A stretch of DNA of 64,000 nucleotides from Thamnidium elegans (Eukaryota > Mucoromycota > Mucoromycetes > Mucorales > Mucoraceae). Shown here one piece after another: positions 44,170 through 57,120 of this stretch. Every line of letters begins with the position of its first letter. Within the stretch, counting starts at the first letter, position 1. A program made the position numbers and the translations under genes. The stretch lies in assembly GCA_025201345.1 (NCBI GenBank), contig JAIXMG010000001.1, positions 2,046,001 through 2,110,000 of the forward strand. Reading direction: 5' to 3'. Under the pieces are notes generated by a model. It made no database searches, was not told the origin of the DNA, and saw nothing but the letters and a program-made list of their open reading frames with translations.

Positions 44170-46107
44170 TTAATGTGACACGCCATAGTCCCAAATCCTT
44201 ATATCACCATCGTCAGATGTAGAGATGATCTTTGTATCACTAAGGCCGACAGCAGTGACAGGTCCACTATGGCCTTCGAGAGCGTACATACATTTACCGC
44301 TGCCTAGATCCCATACACGGACCGTTTTATCATGGGATCCGGATATAATTCGTAGTGTATCAAACGCAAGGCTCCAAACACCTTCTACATGCCCAAATAA
44401 AGTACGAATACAATTACCAGTATGCATATCCCATAACTTGATTGTATTATCTAATGAACCTGATATAATAATAGGGTTTTCAGAAAGTTCAGCAGGTACG
44501 ACTGGGGAAGACGCTTTTTCAAGATTAAATCCGTTACTGCGTCTGTTATCTGTGGCACAACCAGGTTGGAACTCAGGCATTCGATTTCCATTAGTGGAGG
44601 TTGCCATATTGATAGAAGACAGATCGGCATATTCATCTTCCGTATTAATTAATCGATGCGAAAAACCTTTAGGGCTAGGTACAGCAATTTGAACTTGACC
44701 TACGTGACCATTAAACACACGAACACAAGTACGTGTTCGTATATCCCATAAACGAATGGTAGAATCATCACCAGCAGATACTAACATGGTATCATCTAGA
44801 CAGAATCGAACAGAGTTTACCCATTCCGTATGCCCAGTAAAAGTACAACATTCACCAGCTACAAAATCCCATACACGAATAGTATGATCTGTAGAACCAC
44901 TTGCTAATAACTTTGAATTAAAATGTAAGCTTAATACACCACCAGTGTGGCCTTCCAAAGTACGTATACACTTTCCGGTTTGCCAGTTCCAGATCTTCAG
45001 GGTTTGATCCATGGAAGCTGTGACCAGTTTGGCTTCATCAAATTGTAAAGCACGGATACAACGTGTGTGACCAGTTAAAGTACGAATTAGATCGCCTGTT
45101 TCTAAATTCCATATACGAACAGTTTTATCATAAGACCCAGTCATCAGTATATTACTACCGTCGCAGAATTGTAAGCACATTACGCCATCTGTGTGACCAC
45201 TCAAGATACGTAAATTATACTTGTTATTTCTCCAATTTCGTTCCACTCTTAACCTTTCTGAATAAACATCTTTCCAAGGTCTACGAGCAGCAGGAACCAG
45301 TGTTGTGGCACAATCTGAAGCTGAATTTTCTTGTGTATTAAAATTGATCTCTGCCAATGCTTCATTATCGTTATTTCTAATTTTTAGCCTTTTATTCTCA
45401 TTGATTGTATTTGTAGAATTTAATGCACTAGGTATAGGTCCACATGCTGTTCGAAGTGGTTCTTCACTTGGTTCAATTAAAGGTCGTTTCGGTAAAATAG
45501 TACGCTTCTTTTTGTTTAATAAAGGCAAACCCCAACCACATTTTGTACATTTCTTATCAATATGCTGTTCACACATTCGGTGCCAAAGTGCATCATCGTC
45601 TGCTAATGCTTTCCAGTTATGAGACACTTGAGCTGCATTACAAAGTGACTTTGCATCAAGGTAAAAAAATATTTGTAAAGAGACTTCACGGGGTAAAATA
45701 GATAGAAAGTCAATTCGCAATAAAGGTTTAATTGCGTCATGAAGGAAAGATAGTTGAGGCATACAACAAGTAGATAAAAGTCCTCTTAATATTAATGTAC
45801 GTTGATCGGCTGGTGCTGCTGAAAATAATGACCAAATGTGAGTAATGGCTGCCTTATCTTCTCTTGGTAGCGATTCCATTTGCTAAAATAAGTAGTTAAT
45901 ATCCCTCTTCTATTGTGTGTGTGTGGGGGTTGGGGGGTTTTTTTTTATTACTCTTTGTGCATTTTCAATGTCAAGTTCATCAGGTTGTCTTCGTTTGATC
46001 AGATCGGGTCGATGCCTATAACATAATTTTCTGGAATGTGCGACCTGATTAGGGACATGGCGTGATAAAAAGTCTTTAACTGGTAGTTTATCTTTCTGAT
46101 CGTTCAT
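44170..46107 (-). CDS. MET30: MET30/sconB-like F-box WD40 protein, 622 aa, 2 exons
   Basis: Exons are 46107-45952 and 45882-44170. The N-terminus has FLSRHVPNQVA and LCYRHRPDLIKRRQ. An F-box (about residues 107-155) begins LSILPREVSLQIFFYLDAKS. It is followed directly by the cysteine segment CTKCGWGLPLL, a marker of the Met30/SCON-2 subfamily absent from Cdc4. From about residue 285 come seven to eight WD40 blades with GHTDG, GHTRC, GHTGG, GHTEW, GHVGQ, GHVEG and GHSGP, with a linker insertion before the last three. The family is the substrate receptor of an SCF ubiquitin ligase that inactivates the sulfur activator (Met4 or CYS-3) when cysteine or AdoMet is plentiful. The CYS3-like gene next door makes this role very likely. 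Confidence 0.88.
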
Positions 46108-46270
46108 TTATTTACAAGAACAAAAAGTAGTCGATAAAACTGAAAGGGGGAAAAAAAACGGTTAAGAGGACGTTTTTTTTTTTTTTTTTAGTTGTCCGGA
46201 CCACAGGGCGTTGAAAATAATTGGTCAAGTTGAACCTGTTTAAGTAAAATTGTCAGCGCAAGTCTAAAAA

Positions 46271-46474
46271 TTACATCTTTTTAAGTTTTTTATACTTGTT
46301 TGAATTATTATGGCCTCTTCTGAAAGGCGGCAATGTTCGTCCATCATCTGATACAAGACTGGAAAAACCAATCAAAGCAATATTTATTGCGCCGTTCTGA
46401 TCCCTGTTGATTGTAGAGGAAGAACAAGAAATTCTATGAGGACAAGTTCTCGTTGGTACACGTGGCCGAGCCTT
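46271..46474 (-). pseudogene. Fanzor/TnpB-like C-terminal relic (RuvC-III region)
   Basis: An open minus-strand segment of 67 codons ending in TAA at 46271 contains TRTCPHRISCSSSTINRDQN followed by GAINIALIGFSSL and RTLPPFRRGH. A Cys/His cluster followed by RD-x-NGA-x-NI is the hallmark of the zinc ribbon and RuvC-III motif of TnpB and Fanzor nucleases, with the Asp at 46400-46402. Upstream the frame is broken by a stop (46475-46477), after which a short related stretch continues. Nothing of the N-terminal part is present nearby, so this is a decayed fragment. It supports the presence of this family in the genome, independently of the copies at the window ends. Confidence 0.45.
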
Positions 46475-46831
46475 TTATGCGTCTTCTTCAAGGTTCACCA
46501 ACTCATACTATCTGCTTAGTTGTAATCTCAAAGCTCAAAATGCAAGTAGCTGATAAAAAATGAGATATTTATCGAAATGCTTCTCTCTCTCTCTCTCTGC
46601 GGAAATCAAAGGACACAGATGCATCACAAAATACAGTAAGACATGGAGTAGTTGGGTTTTCAATGGATTCGCTGTTGATTCTAGTTTCATTTCCACTTGT
46701 ATGGTTGCCTAAAACTGGACCTTCAACTGCTAAATTCTCGTACAAATACTTATCAAGCTGTCGAGGAACTAAGTACGCTGTAACGGCTGTGCACACAAAT
46801 GAAGAAATAATTTTGTTTAACTAAAAGTTTA

Positions 46832-47467
46832 TTGCAAACTCAAGGTATTTCCACATCTAAAATATTTAGGCTATATGACACAAAACATTCGGATTTCTTA
46901 ATGTTTGCTACAGAATGGAACCTTGTTTGTTGCAATGATAAAAATAATATATATTATAAGGCTCCTGAGTACCTGAAGTCGTACCATAACATTTTAAAAG
47001 ATCGTAAAAAGTATGGCCTCTCTGTCTTGAAAAACTAGGAAGCTTCAAAAGACGTCCGTGGAGCAGTCCAAGACGCTACAAGAAGTTCGGGAGTAGTAAT
47101 TTTTACTAATGTGCAACCTACAATTCCATCTTCTCAGAATTTATCGTCATTATCTATTCCCATTTATCAATCGCATTTTATCCTACTTGCACCTATTGTA
47201 CCTAAGCGCAGATTTTTATTACAAGGTAGAACTCTATCAATTCCTGTGTCTTCTCATACTACTCACTTTGCGTCTATTACATCCCCTTCACAAAAAAGAA
47301 AAAGAGTTTGTATATTCTGCGATAATTCTGAATGCTCTAATAGCTCTAAAAAAGAACTTTGTTTCAATAAATGTGGACAGTGTTTACAAGAGAGCTGTTC
47401 TGGAAGATATGTTAAATTTTCCAATACTCGCAAAAAAAAATATCAAGCGGCCACATCCCTGTGTTAA
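46832..47467 (+). pseudogene. Accessory cysteine-rich protein with one in-frame stop
   Basis: One frame stays open from 46832 to 47467 except for a single TAG at 47036-47038. The first part reads FATEWNLVCCNDKNNIYYKA and PEYLKSYHNILKDRKKYG. The second ends in a cysteine-rich cluster: CIFCDNSECSNSSKKELC, then CGQCLQESCSGRY, about nine Cys in 45 residues, probably metal-binding. The W.....YYK...LKSYHN motif is shared with the remnant at 3558-4027. Function unknown; such short cysteine-tailed proteins often accompany mobile elements (inference). No start codon context or introns were established, and an unrecognised intron around the stop is an alternative to a nonsense mutation. Confidence 0.4.
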
Positions 47468-47857
47468 TAACATACATATATAACAAGTCTTGCTGACTAT
47501 ACTCTCACAAACCATTTAAATTTCTATAAGAAATATTACTCTTTTTACTGTTTTTTCTGAGTTGGAGATAATATAATGTGTATTAAAAAAGGTCATAAAG
47601 GTCAATGCTTATTCAAGTTATTCTTAGTTTCAGTAAACTTAGCTAAGGGGGGTAATATAATAATTAGCAATGTAAAAGCTATTAGCGTATTATTAGTAGA
47701 TATTTCGATACATATTTTGCCTAATAATTCAATAAGATCCTTTAAATACAACCAAAAGCGCCCTTTATTTCATAAAATCTTGAAAAAAATTAGGTACCAA
47801 AGGCACCTAATTAAATTCATTTTTAGGAAGCTGGCCCAACTATGGTGATACAGCCTA
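47468..47857. other. Intergenic stretch, no supported gene
   Basis: About 390 bp of AT-rich sequence between the accessory pseudogene and the F-box gene. One lysine-rich open frame (47576-47848) has no recognisable features and was not called. Confidence 0.4.
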
Positions 47858-49624
47858 TTATGATAAATCGATACAAGTATCAGTAGATAGGGCACTTATT
47901 CTAAACTTTTTGATTCCTCTACAATTGATACCAATAGAGATGCCACAGTAATAACCAAGGTATTCTTGTTTTATTTCAGACAATAATGCAGTCATTCCAT
48001 CAATTTTAAAGTGCCTCTTTTGATGCGTTGTGCTAATCATAATGATCCAACCTGGATTATCGTTTCCACCTAGCGTTGATATCCACGGAAACTGTATTTC
48101 ACCTAATAGAGATAGTACATCCAAATCTGTATGTGGGATATCAATATAAACAGCATATTCACTTGTTCTACTATGAAAATTACGATGTAATGTCAAATTC
48201 TTTAAATTAGGGCAGCTAAATGATAAAGTTGGAAAGAAATCAATTGATATTTGTGAATTGGATATAGCAAAATCAGTAATGGTTTCATTAACACTATTGG
48301 TTGTAATATCTAGATCAGAGTAATTGACATTGACTGATCGAAGTGTAGTACATTGTTCAATAATGCTATCAAGAAAGTGACTACATCCACGGGTATAAAT
48401 GGGTGTTCCTTCATAAGTAATAAATATTTCATTCACAAACGGTGAGAATTGTGAAATATAATTGGCATGAATTAATCGATCATCTGTTTCAAATTGAGGT
48501 AACTGTATATCAATATCTCGCTGCATACAATATTCATTGATAGGCATTGTAGAAAATACGAGAAATGTAATGTTATTAGTATTTGTCATCGTATGATTGG
48601 TATTATGTATATTTAACGTGGTATCGTATTCCATATGCTGTGCTTGTGTCTTAAATATACCAGATAGATATGTACTGGCCACTTGAGGAACCATATTGTA
48701 ATCGTATCCTCTTAATATTAACTCTGCACTCTTTAATGAATTTATCCATTGAATCAACCCTGTGTATTCTTCTTCGTCTTTTAATGAAATATCTAATAAG
48801 TTCATACCATACGCCTCTAATGATACCAGACTATTGAATTTATACATGATGTACCGTAAAAACATGTATTCAAATTGATCATCTTCAGTTTTTAACTTTA
48901 GTAATTTTAATGATGAGTAAACTTGTCGAGATAATTGTCGAGCTTCAGAACTACAACCTTTTAGAGTTAAAACAAGTTGTTCAAGTTGGGTACAGGTATT
49001 TAAAATGTACTCTAATTCATCAATACATGTAATAGGACAATTGGTCATATCCAAAACACAAAGACAGGGGAACTGGCTTAAATAAGAAAGTGGTTCTGCA
49101 CCAAAATAAAGCGTTGTTAAAGAACTCCTGAACTTGTAAGCACATTCTTTATACAACTCTAAAGAGATACGATTACCGTCCGGAAATGATTCCAGTTTGT
49201 CCCATTTCACATCTTCAGGTAACGAAAGTAACGCTGTAACAATCACATTGTTTAAGTTTTGTGTACAGTCTACTGTAGTTACATTAGGACAATGAATAGC
49301 TAAAGCTTGAAAGTGTTGTGAAGATAAGGTTGAGCCTACACCCAAACTTTGCATGGCAGCTGTCTTGGGTGAGTGATTAAAGAAGAGTCTCTTTACAAAA
49401 ATTCCAGGTGATGGAATACTAAGTGCCTTGTTTTGATCATGTATACAGGTGAGAAATAGATTGATACCAAATGAGGTCTTAAATTCAACATCTTTATAAA
49501 AGTTTCGTTTAGCTGCAATGTGCCAAGAGTGACAAACGAACTGACACTTGAATAAGTCATTAATAGATAGTTCCTCAAATATTTGTTGTAATATTTCTGC
49601 TGGTAAAATATTTTGCTGCATCAA
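47858..49624 (-). CDS. F-box/LRR-type protein, 588 aa, single exon
   Basis: The frame begins MMQQNILPAEILQQIFEELS and continues NDLFKCQFVCHSWHIAAKRN, a textbook F-box (about residues 5-42) for binding Skp1. The rest is rich in leucine with irregular repeats of the L-x-x-L-x-L type (for example LEQLVLTLKGC, LKLLKLKTED, LTLHRNFH, LDVLSLLGEI), as in the large LRR-like F-box families of Mucorales and other fungi. It would recruit an unknown substrate to an SCF ubiquitin ligase. It has no introns, unlike nearly all its neighbours, which may hint at retroposition or an expanded family. Substrate and orthology cannot be told. Confidence 0.75.
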   Translation of the reverse strand: MMQQNILPAEILQQIFEELSINDLFKCQFVCHSWHIAAKRNFYKDVEFKTSFGINLFLTCIHDQNKALSIPSPGIFVKRLFFNHSPKTAAMQSLGVGSTLSSQHFQALAIHCPNVTTVDCTQNLNNVIVTALLSLPEDVKWDKLESFPDGNRISLELYKECAYKFRSSLTTLYFGAEPLSYLSQFPCLCVLDMTNCPITCIDELEYILNTCTQLEQLVLTLKGCSSEARQLSRQVYSSLKLLKLKTEDDQFEYMFLRYIMYKFNSLVSLEAYGMNLLDISLKDEEEYTGLIQWINSLKSAELILRGYDYNMVPQVASTYLSGIFKTQAQHMEYDTTLNIHNTNHTMTNTNNITFLVFSTMPINEYCMQRDIDIQLPQFETDDRLIHANYISQFSPFVNEIFITYEGTPIYTRGCSHFLDSIIEQCTTLRSVNVNYSDLDITTNSVNETITDFAISNSQISIDFFPTLSFSCPNLKNLTLHRNFHSRTSEYAVYIDIPHTDLDVLSLLGEIQFPWISTLGGNDNPGWIIMISTTHQKRHFKIDGMTALLSEIKQEYLGYYCGISIGINCRGIKKFRISALSTDTCIDLS

Positions 49625-49839
49625 AAGAAAGAGAAGAGAAAATAACTTGTAAATCTGGTTTGCGAAAGTAACAAATAAGTCATGCTTAAATATTCATCCG
49701 CCTTGGAAAAATTAAATTAAATCGTGATGGTATGTATTATTATTTATCAAGTCTAAAACTATTATTAAAAAAAAAGAGATAAAGAAAAAGGGAGGAATAA
49801 AAAGGGGTGTGTGTGTGGGGGGGGGGGGGGAGGGGACCT

Positions 49840-51530
49840 TTACATCGATCTTCGTGTTTCTGATGTTGCAACAGGATGAGCAGCCGTAGAAACAGTTCTT
49901 TTAGGCGCAGGTGGTTTCTTAACGCCTACGACACCACCACCCATTGATACACTTTGTATATTACTCTGTGTCGTTTTACGTCGCATAATATTTGAAAAGG
50001 TGCCGTTCGTTTTCTTTTTAGATACCATGGCTGGAGTACCATCTTTATTGTGAACATGTAACCTTTGAGCATGCCCTACAATACAACTAATCAAATCATT
50101 ATACGTTTCTGCGTCCATCTTTAACTGTTCACGTTGATCTAATAAATTATCAAGATAATCTGCAGCCTGTCTTTGTAATCTACTTAATTCTATCACCATG
50201 GCATTTAATTTTACATCAGGGAATACACGAATTGTTTCTATGGTAACACAGAATAAATATTTACAACTTTTTACACAATAAGGTTTTTTTTTTTTTTACC
50301 CTCTGTTAATTCACAGTAAGCTCTAGCAATATCAATATCCAATTCCATTTCTTGATCCGCTTCTTTTTTAGCTTCTTTTGTAGTTTCATCCATTTTATTT
50401 GTTACTACTCTTAATCCTCCTGTAGCCGAAGCTGATCTCAGGTGTGTTTGTGATCCATCCGGCGAAGAAGGTAGAGACGCACTAGATGCGCTTGCAGTAC
50501 GTGGTCCATGTACTGTTTGTCTTTTCTTGGTCGTATTAATATGGCTAGGTGATGTTGGTGAAGAGTGCGATTTCTATTTTATATCTTTTTAATTCCCCCT
50601 CCTTTTTTTTTCCTAATATGTACAAATAAATAAATACCTCTTCCGAACTAAAAGTGACACCTAATGCATTTAAATAAGATTTGTTTGTTTCTGATCTTGT
50701 CCATTGGAACTGACCAACGGCACCTGTCACTGGATTATAAAATACCGTATCACGTGAAAGTTTTGTCCATAAATCACGACTAATATATATGTAACCATTG
50801 TTAACTATACACCCATTTCATTCTGTTATACTGGTCCTTTTACCTGCACGGTGTATTTAAAATATCTTTATCGTAATAATTTTGTTCTATAGGTGATGAT
50901 ACGATTTTGCTTTCTTCTCCCCACATTGCGTTCAAATAACTTTCAATAAATACAGTTAAATCTTCAGGCTTATTTTCTAGCACATTTACCTATTTACTTT
51001 TTATCAATAACTATACACCATTTACATATAAAAAAAAAAAAAGTTTAAATTACATAAAGTTCAGCTTCTGTTGGTATCACCAGCTGTGGTTCTTCTTCTT
51101 TTATTGGTTCTTCAAAGTCATCAAAGTCTCCAAAATCGTCATCATCGACTGCGTCTACAAAGTCATTATCGAATTCACCAAACTCATCGAATTCTTCGTC
51201 ATCTTGAGCTTGTGATTCCTCATCAAAGTCATTGAATCCCACTTCATCTTGGACTTGCGATTCTTGGCCAAATTCTTCAAAATCATTTTGAGTGTTTAAT
51301 TCCTGTCCAAAGTCAAGGTCGTTTGAAGACAATGGTTTATCGTTAGACTCATCTACTGAATCGTCTATAGGTTCTATTGTTGTTTGTTCTATTTCTGGTT
51401 TATCTTGTTCAATTTCAGTCAAAATATTAGTGGTAGGAGTTAAAGTTGGAGATGTCTCTACAGTTAAGGATTTAACATCATCCTTTACAGATTCAATGGC
51501 AGATTCGTCCACTTTTAGTTCCAAAGACAT
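49840..51530 (-). CDS. Aftiphilin/Laa2-like clathrin-AP-1 accessory protein, 478 aa, 5 exons
   Basis: Exons are 51530-51054, 50989-50844, 50779-50638, 50573-50300 and 50237-49840. The first 160 residues are acidic and full of DFGDFDDFEE-type and F-x-x-F-like motifs typical of clathrin-adaptor ligands. A conserved block follows (about residues 209-250): LWTKLSRDTVFYNPV, then FQWTRSETNKSYLNALGVTF. This fits the W-x-x-L ... WxRS-x-x-x-x-x-FL-x-SLG signature of the aftiphilin clathrin-binding region and fungal Laa2-like proteins. The C-terminal part is helical and basic (LSRLQRQAADYLDNLLDQRE). It probably links AP-1/clathrin to Golgi or endosomal membranes (inference). The conserved block was matched from memory, so moderate confidence. 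Confidence 0.55.
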
Positions 51531-52065
51531 GATATTGTAATTAAAAACAAAACAAAACAAGGCAAAAATGCAACAACGGAAAACCTAAAAAAAAAATGAA
51601 CTGAGCTTAAATGTGACGTTTTTAACCGTTGCATTGTTCAGTCTTTTTTCTTGATCCAAACTGTAATGGGCGTTGGATAATTTCGTAAGAATGAACAGAT
51701 ACAAACAAGAGCGAAAGTTACTTGCTGTACAAGCTTTTCTTTTTTGGAGCTTATTCCAAGTAGTAATAAAATAATATGCTACCCATAAAACAACGGAGAG
51801 CTGAGGCTCACACAAAAATATTTACTACTATTTATCTTCGACAACACGGTTTCTTGGTTATAAACACCAAATTTGGAACCATGGTTTATCCTTATTAACG
51901 TAAACTCTATTTAAAAAAAGTCACACACCTGTTACTTAAGCGTTTCATGTATTTTTTTGTTTTTGTTTAACTCTTTCCCTTATTTTTAACTGTAGCTTGT
52001 AGGTAAACAAGCACAGCAGGACGCATACGTAAATAGTTTATATATATATACATTATCGACGAAAT
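51531..52065. promoter_or_regulatory. Divergent upstream region Laa2-like / HNH-like gene
   Basis: About 535 bp between two divergent start codons, with no gene recognised. A TATA-like AT run (52041-52050) lies about 20 bp before the plus-strand start. Confidence 0.35.
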
Positions 52066-53426
52066 ATGGAGGACGGTACATTTAATGATGTCGCGTTCCT
52101 TAAATACTGTGAAAGAGAACGAGAATTGCAAGAGGATACGATTGAAAATCAAACGATCCCACAATACATAAACAATCTTAACGAACAAGCATTACAAAAT
52201 CCTGATGTTATCTATATATCATCTGATGAATCAGAAGACGAAGAAATTGACGCTAGCATACCTAATAGATATGCAGAAGCTTTAAATACTAGTGATAATG
52301 AGTATGAAAACAGTTACAGTGATAGTAGCTATTACACTTGTTATACACGTTTTTATTCATCTGATACTAGACTTACTATTGATGAGGAGATGACACATTT
52401 AGATATTGGCAGTAGCAGTATGTCGGTACGTCATATTACAGATAGTACTAACGATGTTATTGTCATAGAAGATGACGATAGTGAGGTAGAGTTTGCTGGT
52501 GAGACCTATGGTCCTTCAAAAAGAAGGAGGCATAAAGTTGAAAAAAGGACAAAGAAAGTAAAAATACCCGTAGTACTTCCGAGAATAACAGAAGTCAGAA
52601 GACCTCCACGATTTGTGGCAAGTAGATTATATATATTAGATTATTATTATAATTTACGTTTTTATTTGTAGGATGATTGTATTAGAGTAATACCTGAAGG
52701 AATTATAGTAAGTTACTTTAACAAATGCATAATAATTTTTAAAAATTAATTTTTAAAAATATAGCCGAACTCAGTATGTTGTACTGAATGTGGAATCTTT
52801 ACTACCAGAAGTGAACTCGAAAAACTCACTAACTTTTCTTACGTACGTGGTAGAAGGCAACCATATTGTTTAGGGTGTTCGCGGTAAGTTTTATCTAATC
52901 AAACATTGAACAAACTACTACTTATTATTATTATTATTATTTTAAAAAAAAAGGTTACATTCATTTGTAAGTTGTGATGAAGTTTCAGACACAATTAAAT
53001 GGTTTGTAACTGGAAAAATCCCATCGTATGACAGCCCTCCAGTATCTGACTATCAAAGTATGATGCGGCGTCTTTGTAAAAGAAGAAAACATATGGAAGA
53101 AAGAGTGGAGCGAAACCGAAGCGACGGAAGCAAACTCGTAACTACAAATGAATTATATCGTATTTGTCTTGATAGTCACTTCAGATGTGCTGTAACTGGC
53201 CATTATCTTTATTTTCATTCTGGACAATATGACCGCGTTCCGTATTGGGCTTTGAGCCTGGACCATATTAACGCTCTTCACCAGTAAATACGATCCTTAT
53301 AGTTGGTCAGAAATGAATATTCAACTTTTATCTGCGGTATTGAATACTATAAAAGGTCATGCACCTAACGAAGAACTTGTAAGATGGTATACTTACTTTA
53401 TGCGTTCAAAATTAATCATCTTATAA
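52066..53426 (+). CDS. HNH-like zinc-binding protein of unknown function (about 386 aa), frame break near the end
   Basis: Exons are 52066-52617, 52672-52707, 52765-52883 and 52954-53283, with a final segment 53303-53426. The first intron uses a GC donor (GCAAGT). The N-terminus is acidic and dis­ordered with a basic patch (SKRRRHKVEKRTKKVK). A treble-cysteine part follows (CCTECGIFTTRSELEKLTNF; YCLGCSRLHSF). The last part has CAVTGHYLYF, then LSLDHINAL, and later MNIQLLSAVLNTIKG, which matches the order of an HNH nuclease fold (C..TG ... SLDHI ... N...LLS..LN..K). At 53284-53302 the frame continues only if a 19-nt GT...AG segment is removed or if one base is lost. Function, nuclease activity and orthology are unknown. 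Confidence 0.55.
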
Positions 53427-54076
53427 ATACCTAATTCTTCATTCCCTTATGTTTTTTTATATCATACACTTCCTATTATGTAGTTTATTGTTTTAAAAAC
53501 ATAAAAATTAATTATGTCATATTTTTTTTTTAAATTGACCATCTTTTATCGTCTACCAAAACTTTGCTTTCGAATGTATTCAATATCTTTTAAATATTTT
53601 CTTTACGTGTTTAAATGTCAATAATTGCTAGTAGCCAGCCTAATTGACATACAAATAAATAATTTGGTATCGCAGTTACTTAAACAAGTTAGGGGAAACA
53701 TTACGCCCCCTCTTTTCTCGTAAAAAAAAAAAAAGGATGGCTGTCGACCGACTACCATTATTTTAACTAGACATCGCTGATAATATAAACAACCGAGATT
53801 TTTTTTATCTCCAAGTGTGTATTAAAATGTGTGCGAAGAATATCGTACTCTCATACTTTTAAAATCTGATCTTTGGGTCATGACAAACCCTTTTGTATCA
53901 ATGGTCAGATCACCTAATAATAATAATAATAGTAATAAAAAGTATTTAAAACTACAAGTTGGTTGGGTAGCCATTTTAATTTATAAGAGAAATGTGTGTT
54001 AGATGAGAAAATAGACATATAAAGGCAGAGGAGGAAAGAGGAGAAAAAAAAACTATAAAGTGTATAATTATATTAT
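53427..54076. other. Intergenic region between convergent genes
   Basis: About 650 bp of AT-rich sequence between two stop codons. It contains a TAA/ATA trinucleotide run near 53917-53940. No gene is supported. Confidence 0.4.
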
Positions 54077-55998
<1,922 letters not shown>

Positions 55999-57120
55999 TT
56001 TTAGTTTTTTAAAAAAAGAAAGTTAAAAAGCGGGAAAATTAAAAATCGATTTTTTTTTTATCCCTTGAAAAAAACGAAAAAAAAAAAGCTGGGGAAAAAA
56101 AGGTTATTAAACACGTCACGTCGTATTTGCACCTACTTATGGCGCTACCAGATACTAAAAAATACAATTATTATATATATTCAAACTCAATTAAACAGCC
56201 AAAACTTTAAGAAATATAGGTATGTCAGTAATTGACAACTGAATAAATCATATCACAAAAGTATAAATGTATCCTTATTTACTTTCTAATTGTTTCTTTC
56301 TTTCTTCTTTACTTTTTTTTTCTCCTACTTAATTGAAAAGCTTCCTGATATTAATAAATCCTATATCAAGCAAGAAAAAAGAAGGAAGTATCAGTTTCAT
56401 GCATAAAAATGATAGTTTTCATAATGATACTCAATTTTATTTAGAAGTACATGTCTCTGATTAACAAATTCTTACTCTGCTTAAACTGTTGCTCTGGTTG
56501 GACCGTTACGAAAGAGTGTTTTAGATCTTACAGGTAATATATATTTAAATATAAAGTTCATAAAACATAACGCACTATGAAAATCCCATCGAGCTTACAT
56601 TTACTTTTTACCGCTTTTTTTAGAACGATATATCATGAAGATTTACTCATTGAGTCTGTTCCCCCAGTGCCCAGTGGGTATTGACTCTGGTTGACTGGTA
56701 TGGCATGATATAACAATTATCGGGATAATACGTTTATGTTAATATATATATATATTTTTTTTAAGCTGTTTTATGATCTTTAACACTACTGCTAGGCTTA
56801 AGCAAGATATATAACAAGGAAACTTAGAAAAGTTTCATTTGCCGCAGTTCAACACCGTTTGGCCATAGAATCCCCTTTCATTAGGTAAGACCCATTTTTT
56901 TTTTAAAAAAATTGATTTTTGTGCTGACGTCAATTTTTTTTTATACTGTGGCGAAATAAGGAAATTCTCGTATTTAAACATTGAAGCTCAGGAACAAAAG
57001 CGTTTCGAAATCAGCAAAAAAAAAAAAAAAACTTTCAGTTTCAGCTAACCGTATATAAATACATAGCAAACGTTTCCTTTTTTCCCTTTTTTTTCCTTTA
57101 TAGTTAATAAATATTAAAAA
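55999..57120. promoter_or_regulatory. Divergent intergenic region LPD1 / 5'-nucleotidase-like gene
   Basis: About 1.1 kb. T/A tracts flank both start codons (56050-56100 and 57020-57110). The centre (56340-56900) has more balanced composition, but no frame or known element was recognised. Confidence 0.4.

Noticed and set aside
46569..46796. Minus-strand frame containing a (CT)n-encoded Arg-Glu run
   Set aside because: Part is a simple repeat and the rest shows no similarity to anything recognised; it may be degraded transposon sequence but cannot be supported.
47576..47848. 90-codon plus-strand frame
   Set aside because: Lysine- and isoleucine-rich AT-driven frame with no domain, splice support or clear leader.
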